From the NCBI GenBank assembly GCA_004017275.1, contig SAKE01000009.1, positions 62,001 through 126,000 of the forward strand: a stretch of DNA of 64,000 nt, given 5' to 3'. Shown piece after piece: positions 35,046 through 44,035 of the stretch. Each line of letters starts with the position of its first letter. Within the stretch, counting starts at the first letter, position 1. The DNA is from Mesorhizobium sp. Its GTDB lineage: Bacteria > Pseudomonadota > Alphaproteobacteria > Rhizobiales > Rhizobiaceae. Below the pieces are notes generated by a model, which saw nothing but the letters and a program-made list of their open reading frames with translations, searched no databases and had not been told where the DNA came from. The translations under genes and the position numbers were made by a program.

Positions 35046-35321
35046 CAAGACCCTCCCGCCACCGAAGGCGCCATTTTACCTGACGGACATGCCGACGCCA
35101 TTGACGCGATTCAGCTCAAGGCCAGCGGCGACCCGATAGAGCGGCGAATCGACCGTCTCCGTCAAGTGCAATGCGGGGTTTGCCAGGCAGATTCTGTGTC
35201 GCCGGGAAGGCTCATCCAGTGGTCGACAAGCCGATTTCGTTTCGATAGCACCCGGACATGGCACAGCTGAACAGACGCCCCTATATTAAGGCCAGGATTT
35301 CTTTTGCGCGGGAATGAGCGG

Positions 35322-35627
35322 ATGTCGGCGCTTCGACAATCAACGATCTTCATATCGGCGATGCTGGCCTCGGCAATGCTGGCGGGCGCTTGCCTGCCCG
35401 CTTCCGCGCAAGCCCTCAATTCCACCGGCAACGACGTGCTGATCCGGCAGAACGACCTGCAAATCCTGGAGAACAGGGTGCAGCGGCAGCAATATCAGCA
35501 GCAACAGCAGCAGTATCGTGCCCAGGACCGCCAGCCCGTCCGGCAACCGCCGCCGGTCGTGCAGCAGTTCAGGCCAAGCTGTCAGACGCAGATAATCGGC
35601 ACCACCGCCGTGAGCAATTGTCGCTGA
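35322..35627 (+). CDS. Small glutamine-rich exported protein
   Basis: The 101-residue product has a signal peptide (cleavage near residue 29, PASAQA), then a mature part dominated by glutamine and arginine (residues 45-75, with a run QQQQQQ) and a C-terminal pair of cysteines in SCQTQIIGTTAVSNCR that may form a disulfide. Similar Q-rich exported proteins are common in rhizobia and have no known function. Its ATG lies about 275 bp from the divergent IalB gene. Confidence 0.7.
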   Translation: MSALRQSTIFISAMLASAMLAGACLPASAQALNSTGNDVLIRQNDLQILENRVQRQQYQQQQQQYRAQDRQPVRQPPPVVQQFRPSCQTQIIGTTAVSNCR

Positions 35628-35754
35628 CATTCAGGTCTTTTTCATTTATTTAGCCGACTTAGGTATTGCGAGTGTCTTTCGGCACCAGCGAAAGTTTTGG
35701 TTTTGCAACGATGCCTTGTCGCGCTATGCGGCATTGCATCGACCGGATTGACAA

Positions 35755-36231
35755 ATGGCAGCGACCAAGAAAAAGGCCGTACGCAAGGCAAAGAAGGGCG
35801 AGACGATCCGCCAGGTGGCGGCTATTCCCTTTCGGCTGAACGCGCACGGCGATATCGAGGTGATGCTGGTCACGTCGCGAACCACCAGACGCTTCATCGT
35901 CCCCAAGGGCTGGCCGATGAAGGGCAAGAGCGGACGCAAGGCAGCCACCATCGAGGCGCAGGAGGAAGCCGGCGTGCTCGGCAAGACGCTGAGCCAGCCG
36001 GCGGGCACCTATTCCTACTGGAAGCGACTGGCCAACCGTTTCGTCCGCGTCGACGTCATCGTCTATCTGCTCGAGGTGACGGAGGAACTGGCCGACTGGC
36101 AGGAAGCCAAACGACGCCAGCGGGCCTGGCTGGCGCCGGCCGACGCGGCCGTGCTCATCGATGAGCCCGACCTTTCGACGCTGGTGAAAACGCTGACGAT
36201 TGCCCAGCCCGTGCCGGTTGCCACAGCCTGA
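35755..36231 (+). CDS. NUDIX hydrolase
   Basis: The 158-residue product has the NUDIX fold with strand RRFIVPKGWPMKGK and the helix AATIEAQEEAGV, a reduced form of the Nudix box with the metal-binding EAQEE and glycine. The lysine-rich N-terminus (AATKKKAVRKAKKG) is typical of the alphaproteobacterial subgroup related to diadenosine or inositol-polyphosphate hydrolases. The first glutamate of the consensus box is not obvious, so activity may be altered. The substrate is unknown. Confidence 0.85.
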   Translation: MAATKKKAVRKAKKGETIRQVAAIPFRLNAHGDIEVMLVTSRTTRRFIVPKGWPMKGKSGRKAATIEAQEEAGVLGKTLSQPAGTYSYWKRLANRFVRVDVIVYLLEVTEELADWQEAKRRQRAWLAPADAAVLIDEPDLSTLVKTLTIAQPVPVATA

Positions 36232-36240
36232 GACCAGGGG

Positions 36241-37092
36241 TCACTCGCCGGTGTCGTCCCCTTCGGGGAACGGCCGCACCGGCGTGCCGGTATAAGTCCA
36301 CAACCACTCGCGCGGCAGCGGCCCCTTGTTTCGCTCGGCCTGCTGCGACTGCTCCCAGGCATGCGCCAGGATGCCGACCGAGCGTGACAGCACGAAAAGC
36401 CCTCGCGTCAGCGGCGGTGGGAAGCCGAGTTCGCCATAGATGACGGCGGTGGCGCCATCGATGTTGAGCGGGATTTTTTTCCCCTTGCGCCGCGCGACGT
36501 CCGCCTCGATCGCCTCGGCAATGTCGGCGAAGCGTCCGTTGACGACGCCACGCGCGGCAAATTCGCGGGTCAGTTCCAGCAGCCGCGGCGCGCGCGGGTC
36601 GACGGGATGGAAGCGGTGTCCGAGCCCCGGCACATAGCCTTTCTCCTCGGCGAAGAACCTGTCGAGCCGTGCCGAGACCACTTCATTCAGCGTCATCCCG
36701 GCATCGATCGCCACAGCAATGTCACTGTAGAAGGAAAGCGCCTGTTCGCCGGCGCCGCCATGCACATCGCCGAGAACGTTGATGGCTGAGGCCATGGCGC
36801 TGTTGATGCCGACGCCGCAGGTCGCAGCCATGCGCGCGATGGCGATCGATGGCGCCTGCGGTCCGTGGTCGACCGCAGCACCCAAGGCAATGCCGAGCAG
36901 CGCGGCCTGGTCCTCACTGGGCAGTTCGCCACGCAGCATCAGCCAGATCATCGCCGGGAAGCTGACGCGGCCGATCAGATCCTGGATCTTGTAGCCGCGC
37001 AGCCGGATGACACCCGGCCGCATCTCGATGATATCGGTCTGCCACCATTCTTCGCCGCGCTCACGGCCGCTCTTCTCCTCCGTGCCGCTCAT
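36241..37092 (-). CDS. Citryl-CoA-lyase-like protein (citrate synthase superfamily)
   Basis: The 283-residue protein has a citrate synthase core but is much shorter than citrate synthase (about 430). All three catalytic residues of that family can be placed: H111 in GDVHGGAGE, H159 in PGLGHRFHPVDPRA and D212 in LNIDGATAVIYGELGFPP. Short members of this kind are citryl-CoA lyases, which split citryl-CoA into acetyl-CoA and oxaloacetate. It overlaps the CoA-transferase gene by 4 bp and ends an operon with a tripartite tricarboxylate transporter, consistent with use of citrate or a related acid. Which acyl-CoA is cleaved is inference. Confidence 0.8.
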   Translation of the reverse strand: MSGTEEKSGRERGEEWWQTDIIEMRPGVIRLRGYKIQDLIGRVSFPAMIWLMLRGELPSEDQAALLGIALGAAVDHGPQAPSIAIARMAATCGVGINSAMASAINVLGDVHGGAGEQALSFYSDIAVAIDAGMTLNEVVSARLDRFFAEEKGYVPGLGHRFHPVDPRAPRLLELTREFAARGVVNGRFADIAEAIEADVARRKGKKIPLNIDGATAVIYGELGFPPPLTRGLFVLSRSVGILAHAWEQSQQAERNKGPLPREWLWTYTGTPVRPFPEGDDTGE

Positions 37093-38273
37093 GCTCGTGC
37101 CTTTGCCTTGGCGCGGGGTGGCAGGTCCGCGAACACCTCATCCATATGCTCACCCAGCGCCGGTGGCGGCTTCGTCGGCAAGGGTGCCGTGCCATCGACC
37201 ATGAAGCCACCGCGCAGGACGGTCAGCGACTTGTCCATGCCAGCCACATCGTCAAATTCCGTGGTCACCTGGCGTTCCAGCACTTGCGGCTCGGCCAGCA
37301 CTTGCGGGATCGTCAGCACCCTGCCGGCGGGCACACCGGCACGATTGAGCGTCTCTTCCCAGTCTGCCGCCGAGGCGTTTCCCAGGGCGTCCTCGATCTC
37401 GACTTTAAGCGCCGCACGGTTGCGCTTGCGCGTCTCGCGCTCGGCAAAGCGGGCATCCCCGGCCAGCTCTGGCCGGCCGATCAGCCGGCACAGCGTCACG
37501 AACTGCTCCTGCTTGTTGGCAGCGATGTTGATGAGCCCATCGCCGGTGCGAAACGCGCCGGAGGGTGCCGCGGTCATATTCTCATTGCCCATCGGCTGCG
37601 GATCTACACCGGCCGTAAGATAGTTGGAAACCGGCCAGCCAAGTGCGGAAAGCGTGCATTCGAGCATCGAGACGTCGAGGAAAGCCCCCTCGCCGCTCGT
37701 CTTCTGCCGCACCAGCGCCGAGGCGATGGCGAACGCGCCGACCAGTCCGCCAAGCGTGTCGGCGACGGGATAGCCGACCCGCAACGGCGCGGTTTCCGGC
37801 GTGCCGGTGATGCTCATGATTCCCGACAGGCCCTGGATGATCTGGTCATAGGCGGGATTGTCGCGCATCGGCCCGGTCTGGCCGAAACCCGATATCGCGC
37901 AATAGACGAGGCTAGGACGGACCGCTTTCAGCGTCTCGTAGCCAAGCCCGAGCCGATCCATCACGCCGGGGCGGAAGTTCTCGACCAGCGCATCGGTGCT
38001 GGCGACCAGATCGAGGAAGCGCTCACGATCAGCCTGCTTCTTGAGGTCGAGCACAACAGATCGTTTTCCGGCGTTCTGCGCCAGGAACGAGGCGCCCATG
38101 CCGGCGCTGTTGAGCCTTGGCGAGCCGCCGAGCTGGCGCGCCAGGTCGCCGCCTTGCGGCGCCTCGACCTTGATCACGTCGGCCCCAAGCAGCGCCAGCT
38201 GATAGGCGCAATAGGGGCCGGCCAGAACGTTTGTCAGGTCGAGGACGCGGATACCGGAAAGCAGTTCTGTCAT
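37089..38273 (-). CDS. CoA transferase, CaiB/BaiF (class III) family
   Basis: The 394-residue class III CoA transferase moves CoA between acyl groups through an aspartyl intermediate. The expected nucleophile is D172 in VGYPVADTLGG; LLSGIRVLDLTNVLAGPYCAYQLALLGADVIKVE is the usual N-terminus and NAGKRSVVLDLK and LVENFRPGVMDRLGLGYETL follow. Coupled by overlap to the lyase and 15 bp after tctA, it probably activates the imported acid to its CoA ester. Confidence 0.9.
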   Translation of the reverse strand: MTELLSGIRVLDLTNVLAGPYCAYQLALLGADVIKVEAPQGGDLARQLGGSPRLNSAGMGASFLAQNAGKRSVVLDLKKQADRERFLDLVASTDALVENFRPGVMDRLGLGYETLKAVRPSLVYCAISGFGQTGPMRDNPAYDQIIQGLSGIMSITGTPETAPLRVGYPVADTLGGLVGAFAIASALVRQKTSGEGAFLDVSMLECTLSALGWPVSNYLTAGVDPQPMGNENMTAAPSGAFRTGDGLINIAANKQEQFVTLCRLIGRPELAGDARFAERETRKRNRAALKVEIEDALGNASAADWEETLNRAGVPAGRVLTIPQVLAEPQVLERQVTTEFDDVAGMDKSLTVLRGGFMVDGTAPLPTKPPPALGEHMDEVFADLPPRAKAKARA

Positions 38274-38288
38274 GGCATCAGGGATCGA

Positions 38289-39812
38289 TCAGGCATCGCC
38301 AGGCACATGCTCCGGTCCGCGCCGACGCCGATGCTCGATGAAGGCCCAGATATGCGGTCCGGCGAGGCCGATAAAGGCCAGCGTCAGCAGCGTCAGCGAC
38401 AGCTTGTGGGTGTAAAACACCGACCAGTCGCCGTTCGAGATGGTCATCGCCCGCCGGAACTGGGTTTCGGCGAGCGGCCCCAGGATCATGCCGATGATGA
38501 CAGGCGCGGTCGGGAAATCGAAACGCCGCATCAGGAAGCCCGCCGCCCCCAGGAGATAGAGGATAACGAGGTCGATGGGCGATTGCGAAATGCCATAGGT
38601 GCCGACTGTGGCGAACACCAGGATGCCGGCATAGAGCTGCGGCGCCGGGATTTTCAAAAGCCGCACCCACAGCCCGATCAGCGGCAAATTGAGGATGACG
38701 AGGATGACGTTGGCGATGAACAGGCTGGCGATCAACCCCCAGACGAGGTCGCCCTGGGTCGTCAGAAGCAGCGGCCCGGGATTGATGCCATAGCTCTGGA
38801 ATGCCGACAGCATGATCGCCGCCGTCGCCGAGGTCGGCAGGCCGAGCGTCAGCATCGGCACCAGTACGCCGGCGGCCGAGGCATTGTTGGCGGCTTCTGG
38901 GCCGGCGACGCCCTCGATGGCGCCGACGGTGCCGAACTCCCCCTTGTGCTTCGACAGCTTCTTTTCGATGGCATAGGACAGGAAGGTCGGGATTTCGGCG
39001 CCGCCTGCCGGCATGGCGCCGATCGGGAAGCCGATCGCGGCGCCGCGCAGCCAAGGTCTCCACGAACGCCCCCACTCGGCCGCCGTCATGTAGAGCGAGC
39101 CCTTCAGCGGCACGATCTCGTCCTTGCCGGCATAGCGGCGCGAAGCCATGTAGAGCGTCTCGCCGACGGCAAACAGGCCCACGGCGGCAATGATGACGTC
39201 GACGCCGTCGAGCAGTTCGGTCGTGCCGAAGGTGAAGCGCGGCTGGCCGGTCTGCAGGTCGACGCCGATCATGCCGATGACGAAGCCGGCGAACAGGCTG
39301 GTCAGGCCGCGCACGGAAGACGAGCCGAGCACCGCCGAAACGGTGATGAAGGCCAGCACCATCAGCGAGAAATATTCGGCCGGGCCGAAGGCCAGCGCGA
39401 ATTTGACCACCACCGGCGCCAGGAAGGCGACGCCCATCGTGCCGAGGGTGCCGGCGACGAATGAGCCGATCGCCGAGGTGGCGAGGGCTGCACCGCCACG
39501 GCCTGACCGCGCCATCCTATTGCCTTCCAGCGCGGTGACGATGGTGGCGCTTTCGCCGGGCGTGTTGAGCAGGATCGACGTCGTCGAGCCGCCATACATG
39601 GCGCCGTAGTAGATGCCGGCGAACAGGATGAAGGATGCTTCCGGCGCCACCTGATAGGTGATCGGCAAAAGCAGCGCGATGGTCAGTGCCGGCCCGAGAC
39701 CGGGTAGCACACCGATGGCGGTGCCGAGCGTGGTGCCGAGCAGGCACCACAGAAGGTTGACCGGGGTGAAGGCGACCGAGAAGCCATGTGCGAGATGCCC
39801 CAGCGTTTCCAT
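38289..39812 (-). CDS. tctA: TctA, large permease of a tripartite tricarboxylate transporter (set 1)
   Basis: The 507-residue permease has about twelve hydrophobic segments and the TctA motifs [47 protein letters not shown] and [26 protein letters not shown]. TctA forms the channel with TctB and takes substrate from TctC. It starts 4 bp after tctB. Set 2 at 45.6 kb encodes a homologue with the same motifs. Confidence 0.95.
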   Translation of the reverse strand: METLGHLAHGFSVAFTPVNLLWCLLGTTLGTAIGVLPGLGPALTIALLLPITYQVAPEASFILFAGIYYGAMYGGSTTSILLNTPGESATIVTALEGNRMARSGRGGAALATSAIGSFVAGTLGTMGVAFLAPVVVKFALAFGPAEYFSLMVLAFITVSAVLGSSSVRGLTSLFAGFVIGMIGVDLQTGQPRFTFGTTELLDGVDVIIAAVGLFAVGETLYMASRRYAGKDEIVPLKGSLYMTAAEWGRSWRPWLRGAAIGFPIGAMPAGGAEIPTFLSYAIEKKLSKHKGEFGTVGAIEGVAGPEAANNASAAGVLVPMLTLGLPTSATAAIMLSAFQSYGINPGPLLLTTQGDLVWGLIASLFIANVILVILNLPLIGLWVRLLKIPAPQLYAGILVFATVGTYGISQSPIDLVILYLLGAAGFLMRRFDFPTAPVIIGMILGPLAETQFRRAMTISNGDWSVFYTHKLSLTLLTLAFIGLAGPHIWAFIEHRRRRGPEHVPGDA

Positions 39813-39816
39813 GGCG

Positions 39817-40353
39817 TCAGCCCCTCAACATGGTGATGAACGCGTCGATGACCGTGTTCAGCTGGGTCTCGATGAAACCGGCACCGATGTTGACGCCGAG
39901 CGCCCTGGCGAAGCCAAAATAGGCGGCCAGCGCCAGGATCAGGCCGAGAACCGCGTCGCGCAGCGTACGCTTGCTGCCGAAGCCATAGCAGACCAGAACG
40001 AACATGATGACGGACGCCGCCGTGAAGCCGAGCGGCTGGATGAGCAGCAGATTGGCGATCAGGCCGATGACGACGAAGCCCATCGCCTTCCAGTCGGTCG
40101 GCGTTTCCTTTTCCTCTTCAGGCTGCCAGCCGCCACGAAGTGCGGCGAGGATAAGCAACAGCGAAAGCACCACCAGACCAATCATGGTGAGGTAGGGAAA
40201 GACGGTCGGGCCGACCTTTGAGTAGAGCGGTGATACCGGGATCGCCAGCGTCTGCCAGGCGACAGCGCCGGCGCAGACCAGCAGCCCGATGCCGATCAAC
40301 AATTCCGGCACGGCAAGGCGCGGCGGCGCCGCCTGCTGGTCGCTGCTGCTCAT
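39817..40353 (-). CDS. tctB: TctB, small permease of a tripartite tricarboxylate transporter (set 1)
   Basis: The 178-residue protein has four hydrophobic segments, at about residues 18-35, 50-68, 88-125 and 140-160, the TctB layout, with [12 protein letters not shown] at the usual GP.xFP position. It lies between tctC and tctA. Sequence conservation in TctB is low; the call rests on topology and context. Confidence 0.9.
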   Translation of the reverse strand: MSSSDQQAAPPRLAVPELLIGIGLLVCAGAVAWQTLAIPVSPLYSKVGPTVFPYLTMIGLVVLSLLLILAALRGGWQPEEEKETPTDWKAMGFVVIGLIANLLLIQPLGFTAASVIMFVLVCYGFGSKRTLRDAVLGLILALAAYFGFARALGVNIGAGFIETQLNTVIDAFITMLRG

Positions 40354-40429
40354 GATTGTCCTCCCCAGGATAGCGGACCCAATATGATTGGCGAAGAAGG
40401 GGCGACTTGCGCCGCCCTAATGGGGAAGA

Positions 40430-41407
40430 TCAGGCAAGCCCGAGGTCCTTCAGGATCGCTTCGATACGGGCAGAATCCTCGGTGACGAATTTCGCATAGT
40501 CGTCGCCGGCGAGCAGGATCTGCGTCCAGTTGCGGTTCTTGCACTCGGTCGCCCAGGCATCGCTCTTGGCCATGGTCTCGACCAGCGTGACCATCGCCGC
40601 CTTGTCGGCATCGGAAATGCCGGGCGGTGCGAAGACACCGCGCCAGTTGAACAGTTCGACATCGATGCCGGCCTCCTTCAGCGTCGGCGCGTCGATGCCT
40701 TCCTGGCGCTTGTCTGCCGAGATGGCGAGCAGCCTGAGCGCGCCCGCCTTGACCTGCTCGGAGAATTCGCCAAAGCCGGAGATGCCGGCCGCGACCTGAT
40801 TGCCGAGCAGCGCCGACAACGCCTCGCCGCCGCCAGCGAACGGCACGTAAGACAGGTTTGTCGCCGGCACGCCGACGGTCTTGGCAATCAAGCCAAACAG
40901 GATGTGATCCGAACCGCCAGCGGAGCCGCCGGCGACAGGAACCTTTGTCGGATCGGCCTTGAGCGCGGCGACGAAATCGGCGGCCGTCTTGAACGGTGAC
41001 TCCGCCGGCACGACCAGTGCCTCGAACTCGCCGGTGAGGCGGGCGATCGGTGTGACTTGCGTCAGATTGTTGGCAGCCTTGTTGGCGATGATGGCGCCAA
41101 CCATGACCATGCCGGCAACCATGAGCGAATTGCCCTTGCCATTCCACTGGCTGATAAATTGCGGCAGCCCGACAGTGCCGCCGGCGCCGCCGACATTGGT
41201 GATCTGCGAACCGGAGATGAGCTTTTCACTGCGCAGCACCTGGTCCATAGTGCGCGCCGTCTGGTCCCAGCCGCCACCCGGCGCGGCAGGCACGAAGAGC
41301 TGTATCTGGGGTGCACCTTCCGCGAAAGCTGGAGAAAGATGCGACGCCACCAGGCCTGCGGCGCCCGCGGCTGCGGTGCTCATCAAAAATCTGCGTCTGT
41401 TCAGCAT
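40430..41407 (-). CDS. tctC: TctC, periplasmic solute-binding protein (set 1), Tat-type signal
   Basis: The 325-residue Bug/TctC receptor has the PAAPGGGWDQTARTMDQVLR and NVGGAGGTVGLPQF motifs that bind a carboxylate, plus AGGSAGGSDHILFG and YVPFAGGGEALSALLGNQV. The N-terminus NRRRFLMSTAAAGAAGLVAS looks like a twin-arginine signal (RRxFL) rather than a plain Sec signal. I start it at the ATG at 41407, preceded by GGAGGAATCCC; a longer frame to 41554 covers the operator region. It is the first gene of the set 1 operon, divergent from an IclR regulator. Confidence 0.94.
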   Translation of the reverse strand: MLNRRRFLMSTAAAGAAGLVASHLSPAFAEGAPQIQLFVPAAPGGGWDQTARTMDQVLRSEKLISGSQITNVGGAGGTVGLPQFISQWNGKGNSLMVAGMVMVGAIIANKAANNLTQVTPIARLTGEFEALVVPAESPFKTAADFVAALKADPTKVPVAGGSAGGSDHILFGLIAKTVGVPATNLSYVPFAGGGEALSALLGNQVAAGISGFGEFSEQVKAGALRLLAISADKRQEGIDAPTLKEAGIDVELFNWRGVFAPPGISDADKAAMVTLVETMAKSDAWATECKNRNWTQILLAGDDYAKFVTEDSARIEAILKDLGLA

Positions 41408-41499
41408 GGGATTCCTCCAAATCGCGACACCTCCTCCGGTGCCCGCCAAAACGCGCCTGCATTCCAGACCCGTAGTCGATTTCAAGCAGATGTTACGGA

Positions 41500-41536
41500 G
41501 TTCTGTCAACGGAAACGATATTCTGCTGGACAGAAC
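41500..41536. promoter_or_regulatory. Inverted repeat between tctC and the IclR gene
   Basis: GTTCTGTC (41500-41507) and GACAGAAC (41529-41536) form perfect 8-bp arms 21 bp apart, with a nested TTCTG-5 bp-CAGAA at 41521-41535. It is centred in the 183-bp divergent intergenic region, where an IclR protein would repress or activate both directions. The nested arms suggest two overlapping binding states. Confidence 0.55.
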
Positions 41537-41590
41537 AGGACGACGGAGCGACACAGTCGCTCCGCTCGGCTTCTTCGAACTGGAACCGCC

Positions 41591-42361
41591 ATGGACTCAC
41601 CAAGCAAATCGGCAGATGCGGAAATCCGACGCGCGTCGGCTGAAGGTGTTGCAGCGGTCGATCGAGCGATTGCCATCCTCGATGTTTTCACCACGGCCGA
41701 CCGGTCGCTCAGCCTGGCCGAAATCGCCGCGCGCACCGGCCTTTACAAGAGCACGATCCTGCGGCTGGCGAATTCCCTATTGCGCGGGCGGTTGATCGAG
41801 CGCCTCGACGATGGGCGCTACCGCGTCGGACCGGCGACCTTCCGGCTCGGCGCGCTCTATCAGCGTTCGGTCGTGGCGGTCGATATCCTGTTGCCGATCA
41901 TGCGCGACCTTTCCGAGCGAAGCTGGGAAAGCGTTGCCTTCTATGTTCGCTCGGGCGACGTCCGCACCTGTCTCTACCGTGTCGAATCCAAGCACCCGAT
42001 CCGCTACACGATCCGTGAAGGCGATGTGTTGCCTTTGCTGGTCGGCTCGGGCGGCCGCGTGCTTGCGGCGTTTTCCGGCCAGCAGGGCGAGCCCTACGAG
42101 ACCATCCGCAAGACCTGCAATTGTCTCACCATCGGCGACCGAGACCCCGAGACGGGAGGCGTGTCGGCGCCAGTGTTCGGGCCGGGCGGCGTCTTGCTCG
42201 GCGCCTTGACCCTGGCCGGACCAAGCACGCGCGTCGACGCGGCGTTTCTCCAGCGCATGAAGCGTCCGCTGCTCGAGGCGGCCGCTCGCGCCACCCGCGC
42301 CTTCGGCGAGGACGCCTCCATGCTCGAGCAGGCAAGCCTCGCGGCGGACGCCATGCCGTAG
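41591..42361 (+). CDS. IclR-family transcriptional regulator
   Basis: The 256-residue protein has an N-terminal winged helix (about residues 18-80, AVDRAIAILDVFTTADRSLSLAEIAARTGLYKSTILRL) and a C-terminal effector domain including VGSGGRVLAAFSG and VSAPVFGPGGVLLGALTLAGP. It is divergent from tctC and very likely controls the set 1 transport and CoA-activation operon in response to the imported acid or its CoA product. The ATG at 41591 is preceded by GGAACC. Confidence 0.92.
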   Translation: MDSPSKSADAEIRRASAEGVAAVDRAIAILDVFTTADRSLSLAEIAARTGLYKSTILRLANSLLRGRLIERLDDGRYRVGPATFRLGALYQRSVVAVDILLPIMRDLSERSWESVAFYVRSGDVRTCLYRVESKHPIRYTIREGDVLPLLVGSGGRVLAAFSGQQGEPYETIRKTCNCLTIGDRDPETGGVSAPVFGPGGVLLGALTLAGPSTRVDAAFLQRMKRPLLEAAARATRAFGEDASMLEQASLAADAMP

Positions 42362-42364
42362 AAT

Positions 42365-42383
42365 GCGTTCCGGTTGGGAACGC
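42365..42383. terminator. Hairpin between convergent IclR and GNAT genes
   Basis: GCGTTCC-5 nt-GGAACGC forms a perfect 7-bp stem 4 bp after the IclR stop. There is no T tract, so termination is likely but not certain. It is placed to serve both the IclR gene and the convergent acetyltransferase gene. Confidence 0.5.
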
Positions 42384-42427
42384 TCGCTCAGTTCAATTTG
42401 ACCAGAACCACTCGGCGCCGTTCGGAT

Positions 42428-42961
42428 TCACCGCGCCAGCAGGATGAAGGGGGCGTCGTGATAGGTGGTCTGCACCACTTCCCGGTAACCGCACTTCGCC
42501 GCTACTCTCAGCGAAGCGGCGTTTTCCGGATCGATGATGCAGACGGTCTTCTCCCGCCCGAACGTCTCTTCGCCCCATGCGAGCACGCGGCCAACCACCT
42601 CGGTGGCGAAGCCCGCCCCGTGCACGGCCGGAACCAGCGCCCAGCCGGCCTCGGGAATGCCTTCGATCGACGGCTCCATATCGCGCTTCAGATCGTGAAA
42701 ACCAGCCTCGCCGATAAAACGGCCGGTCGCCTTCTCCTCGATCGCCCAGTAACCATAACCGAGCAGCGACCACAGGCCGGCGTGACGCAGGAAGCGCATC
42801 CAGCTCTCTTCGCGCGTGCGCGGCTTGCCGCCGATGAAACGGGTGACGACGGGATCGGTCCACATCGCGGTATAGGCGTCGAAATCTCCCCGCCGGTGTG
42901 CCCGCAGGATGGTTCGCTTCGTCTCGATGACTGGGGCAGTGGTCGCTAGAGGATTGTTCAT
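42428..42961 (-). CDS. GNAT-family N-acetyltransferase (RimJ/RimL-like)
   Basis: The 177-residue product resembles ribosomal-protein-acetyltransferase-type GNATs: ETKRTILRAHRRGDFDAYTAMW, GYGYWAIEEKATGRFIGEAGFHD, EAGWALVPAVHGAGFATEVVGRVLAW (acetyl-CoA loop HGAGFA) and DPENAASLRVAAKCGYRE. The start at 42961 is chosen because the 23 upstream codons are not family sequence. The tiny-RNA copy B ends 158 bp upstream on the same strand. Substrate unknown. Confidence 0.88.
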   Translation of the reverse strand: MNNPLATTAPVIETKRTILRAHRRGDFDAYTAMWTDPVVTRFIGGKPRTREESWMRFLRHAGLWSLLGYGYWAIEEKATGRFIGEAGFHDLKRDMEPSIEGIPEAGWALVPAVHGAGFATEVVGRVLAWGEETFGREKTVCIIDPENAASLRVAAKCGYREVVQTTYHDAPFILLAR

Positions 42962-43118
42962 GGGATCTGCCTCGCACGGATCGTCAGCACTTAGCAAATC
43001 ACCGGTGCGATGCAAGGGCCAGGGCGACACGGCCCATCATCCAAGCAAGGCAACAAACTCGGGTTTGCGGGTTCCTTCGGAGCCTTCGCCTGCGCATCGG
43101 CTGATGGAGCATCAAACG

Positions 43119-43164
43119 AAAAACCCGCCTGTGCGGCGGGTCACTGGCGCAAATCAGCACCATG
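43119..43164 (-). ncRNA. Putative tiny RNA, copy B
   Basis: On the minus strand about 46 nt end in a perfect 7-bp hairpin (ACCCGCC-GCACA-GGCGGGT) followed by five T. The block is nearly identical to copy A at 17188-17233. The predicted 5' end falls at the ATG at 43163, which would read MVLICASDPPHR before termination; no stop codon occurs before the terminator, so a peptide product is unlikely. It is upstream of the GNAT gene on the same strand, but copy A has no such neighbour, so a leader role is not needed. Confidence 0.62.
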
Positions 43165-43170
43165 GACGAA

Positions 43171-43200
43171 TATGTACCATAACTGAGGGCACGCAATCAA
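43171..43200 (-). promoter_or_regulatory. Promoter of tiny RNA copy B
   Basis: On the minus strand TTGATT (43200-43195) and TACATA (43176-43171) are 18 bp apart, with AGGAATTTTTTC upstream. Box sequences, spacing and upstream tract match copy A, while the central spacer differs at about half its positions. Confidence 0.6.
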
Positions 43201-43415
43201 GAAAAAATTCCTATCGTGAAAAGCCGGCACAAAAGCTGCCAACACCGCCGAGCTGGCTGTCGTAAGGTCTTTTGTTAACCTGAGTTCGGAGACCTAATCA
43301 TCCAGGCTCCGCTATGGGAATTTTGCGCGACGGTGTTATTTTCACGATAGGCTGATTCAGCACGCACCCCCTTTTTCAGGTGCGGGCCGGTGCCGTCAAA
43401 CCCGGGGGAACGAGC

Positions 43416-43871
43416 ATGGACACCACCGATCTTGTGCTTGCCATTGTCCATCATGTGCTGGTGTTTTCGCTGGCGGGGATCATCGGCGCCGAATTCGTCC
43501 TGATCCGCGGCGATCTGGCCGCAGCCACGCTCAAGCGACTCGCCGGCATCGACCGCCACTATGGCATCATCGCCGCGCTGATCATCATCGTCGGCATCGG
43601 CCGCGTTTTCTATGGCCTCAAGGGCTGGGAATTCTACGTCTACAATTGGGTATTCTGGGCCAAGATCGCGGCGTTTGGCGTCGTCGGCCTGCTGTCGATC
43701 ATCCCGACCGTCCGCTTCCTGTCCTGGAACAGGCAGGCGAGCGCCAATCCCTCGTTCCTGGTGCCGGCGACCGAGCTTGCGTCGGTGAAGACCTACATCC
43801 GCGCCGAGGCATTCATCTTCCTGCTTATCCCGGTCTTCGCGGCGGCGATGGCGCGCGGTTACGGCTATTAG
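43416..43871 (+). CDS. DUF2214 family membrane protein
   Basis: The 151-residue product has four hydrophobic segments (about residues 5-27, 47-66, 76-98 and 127-147), with VHHVLVFSLAGIIGAEFVLIRGDL at the N-terminus, the histidine-rich first helix typical of DUF2214. The family is small, found in alphaproteobacteria and has no established function. It has no operon partner here. Confidence 0.8.
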   Translation: MDTTDLVLAIVHHVLVFSLAGIIGAEFVLIRGDLAAATLKRLAGIDRHYGIIAALIIIVGIGRVFYGLKGWEFYVYNWVFWAKIAAFGVVGLLSIIPTVRFLSWNRQASANPSFLVPATELASVKTYIRAEAFIFLLIPVFAAAMARGYGY

Positions 43872-44035
43872 GAGAGACCGCCTATCACCTTTCATACTTC
43901 GAGTGCGGATATCGGCAGTTTGCCGTTTGAGTCCGGTTGCTATTTGCTAGCTTGCGCTAGTTGTTGCTTGATCCGCGGCCTGTGTTGAGAGGAGCACCGC
44001 AGCGGATGGAGTTCATGTCCTGGGAGGAGATCACG

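Larger units (their letters stand above)
43119..43260. repeat. Dispersed repeat, copy B (pair with 17188-17333)
   Basis: This is the second copy of the approximately 145-bp unit holding the tiny RNA, its promoter and a conserved far-upstream block that includes GCCGGC and CACGATAGGAA on the minus strand. Similarity stops at the terminator and again at about 43260. The rest of the 454-bp gap between the GNAT gene and the DUF2214 gene shows no gene. Confidence 0.75.

Noticed and set aside
37146..39464. A 772-codon frame opposite the CoA transferase and tctA genes
   Set aside because: It spans two genes on the other strand and has shadow composition; no ribosome site or domain.
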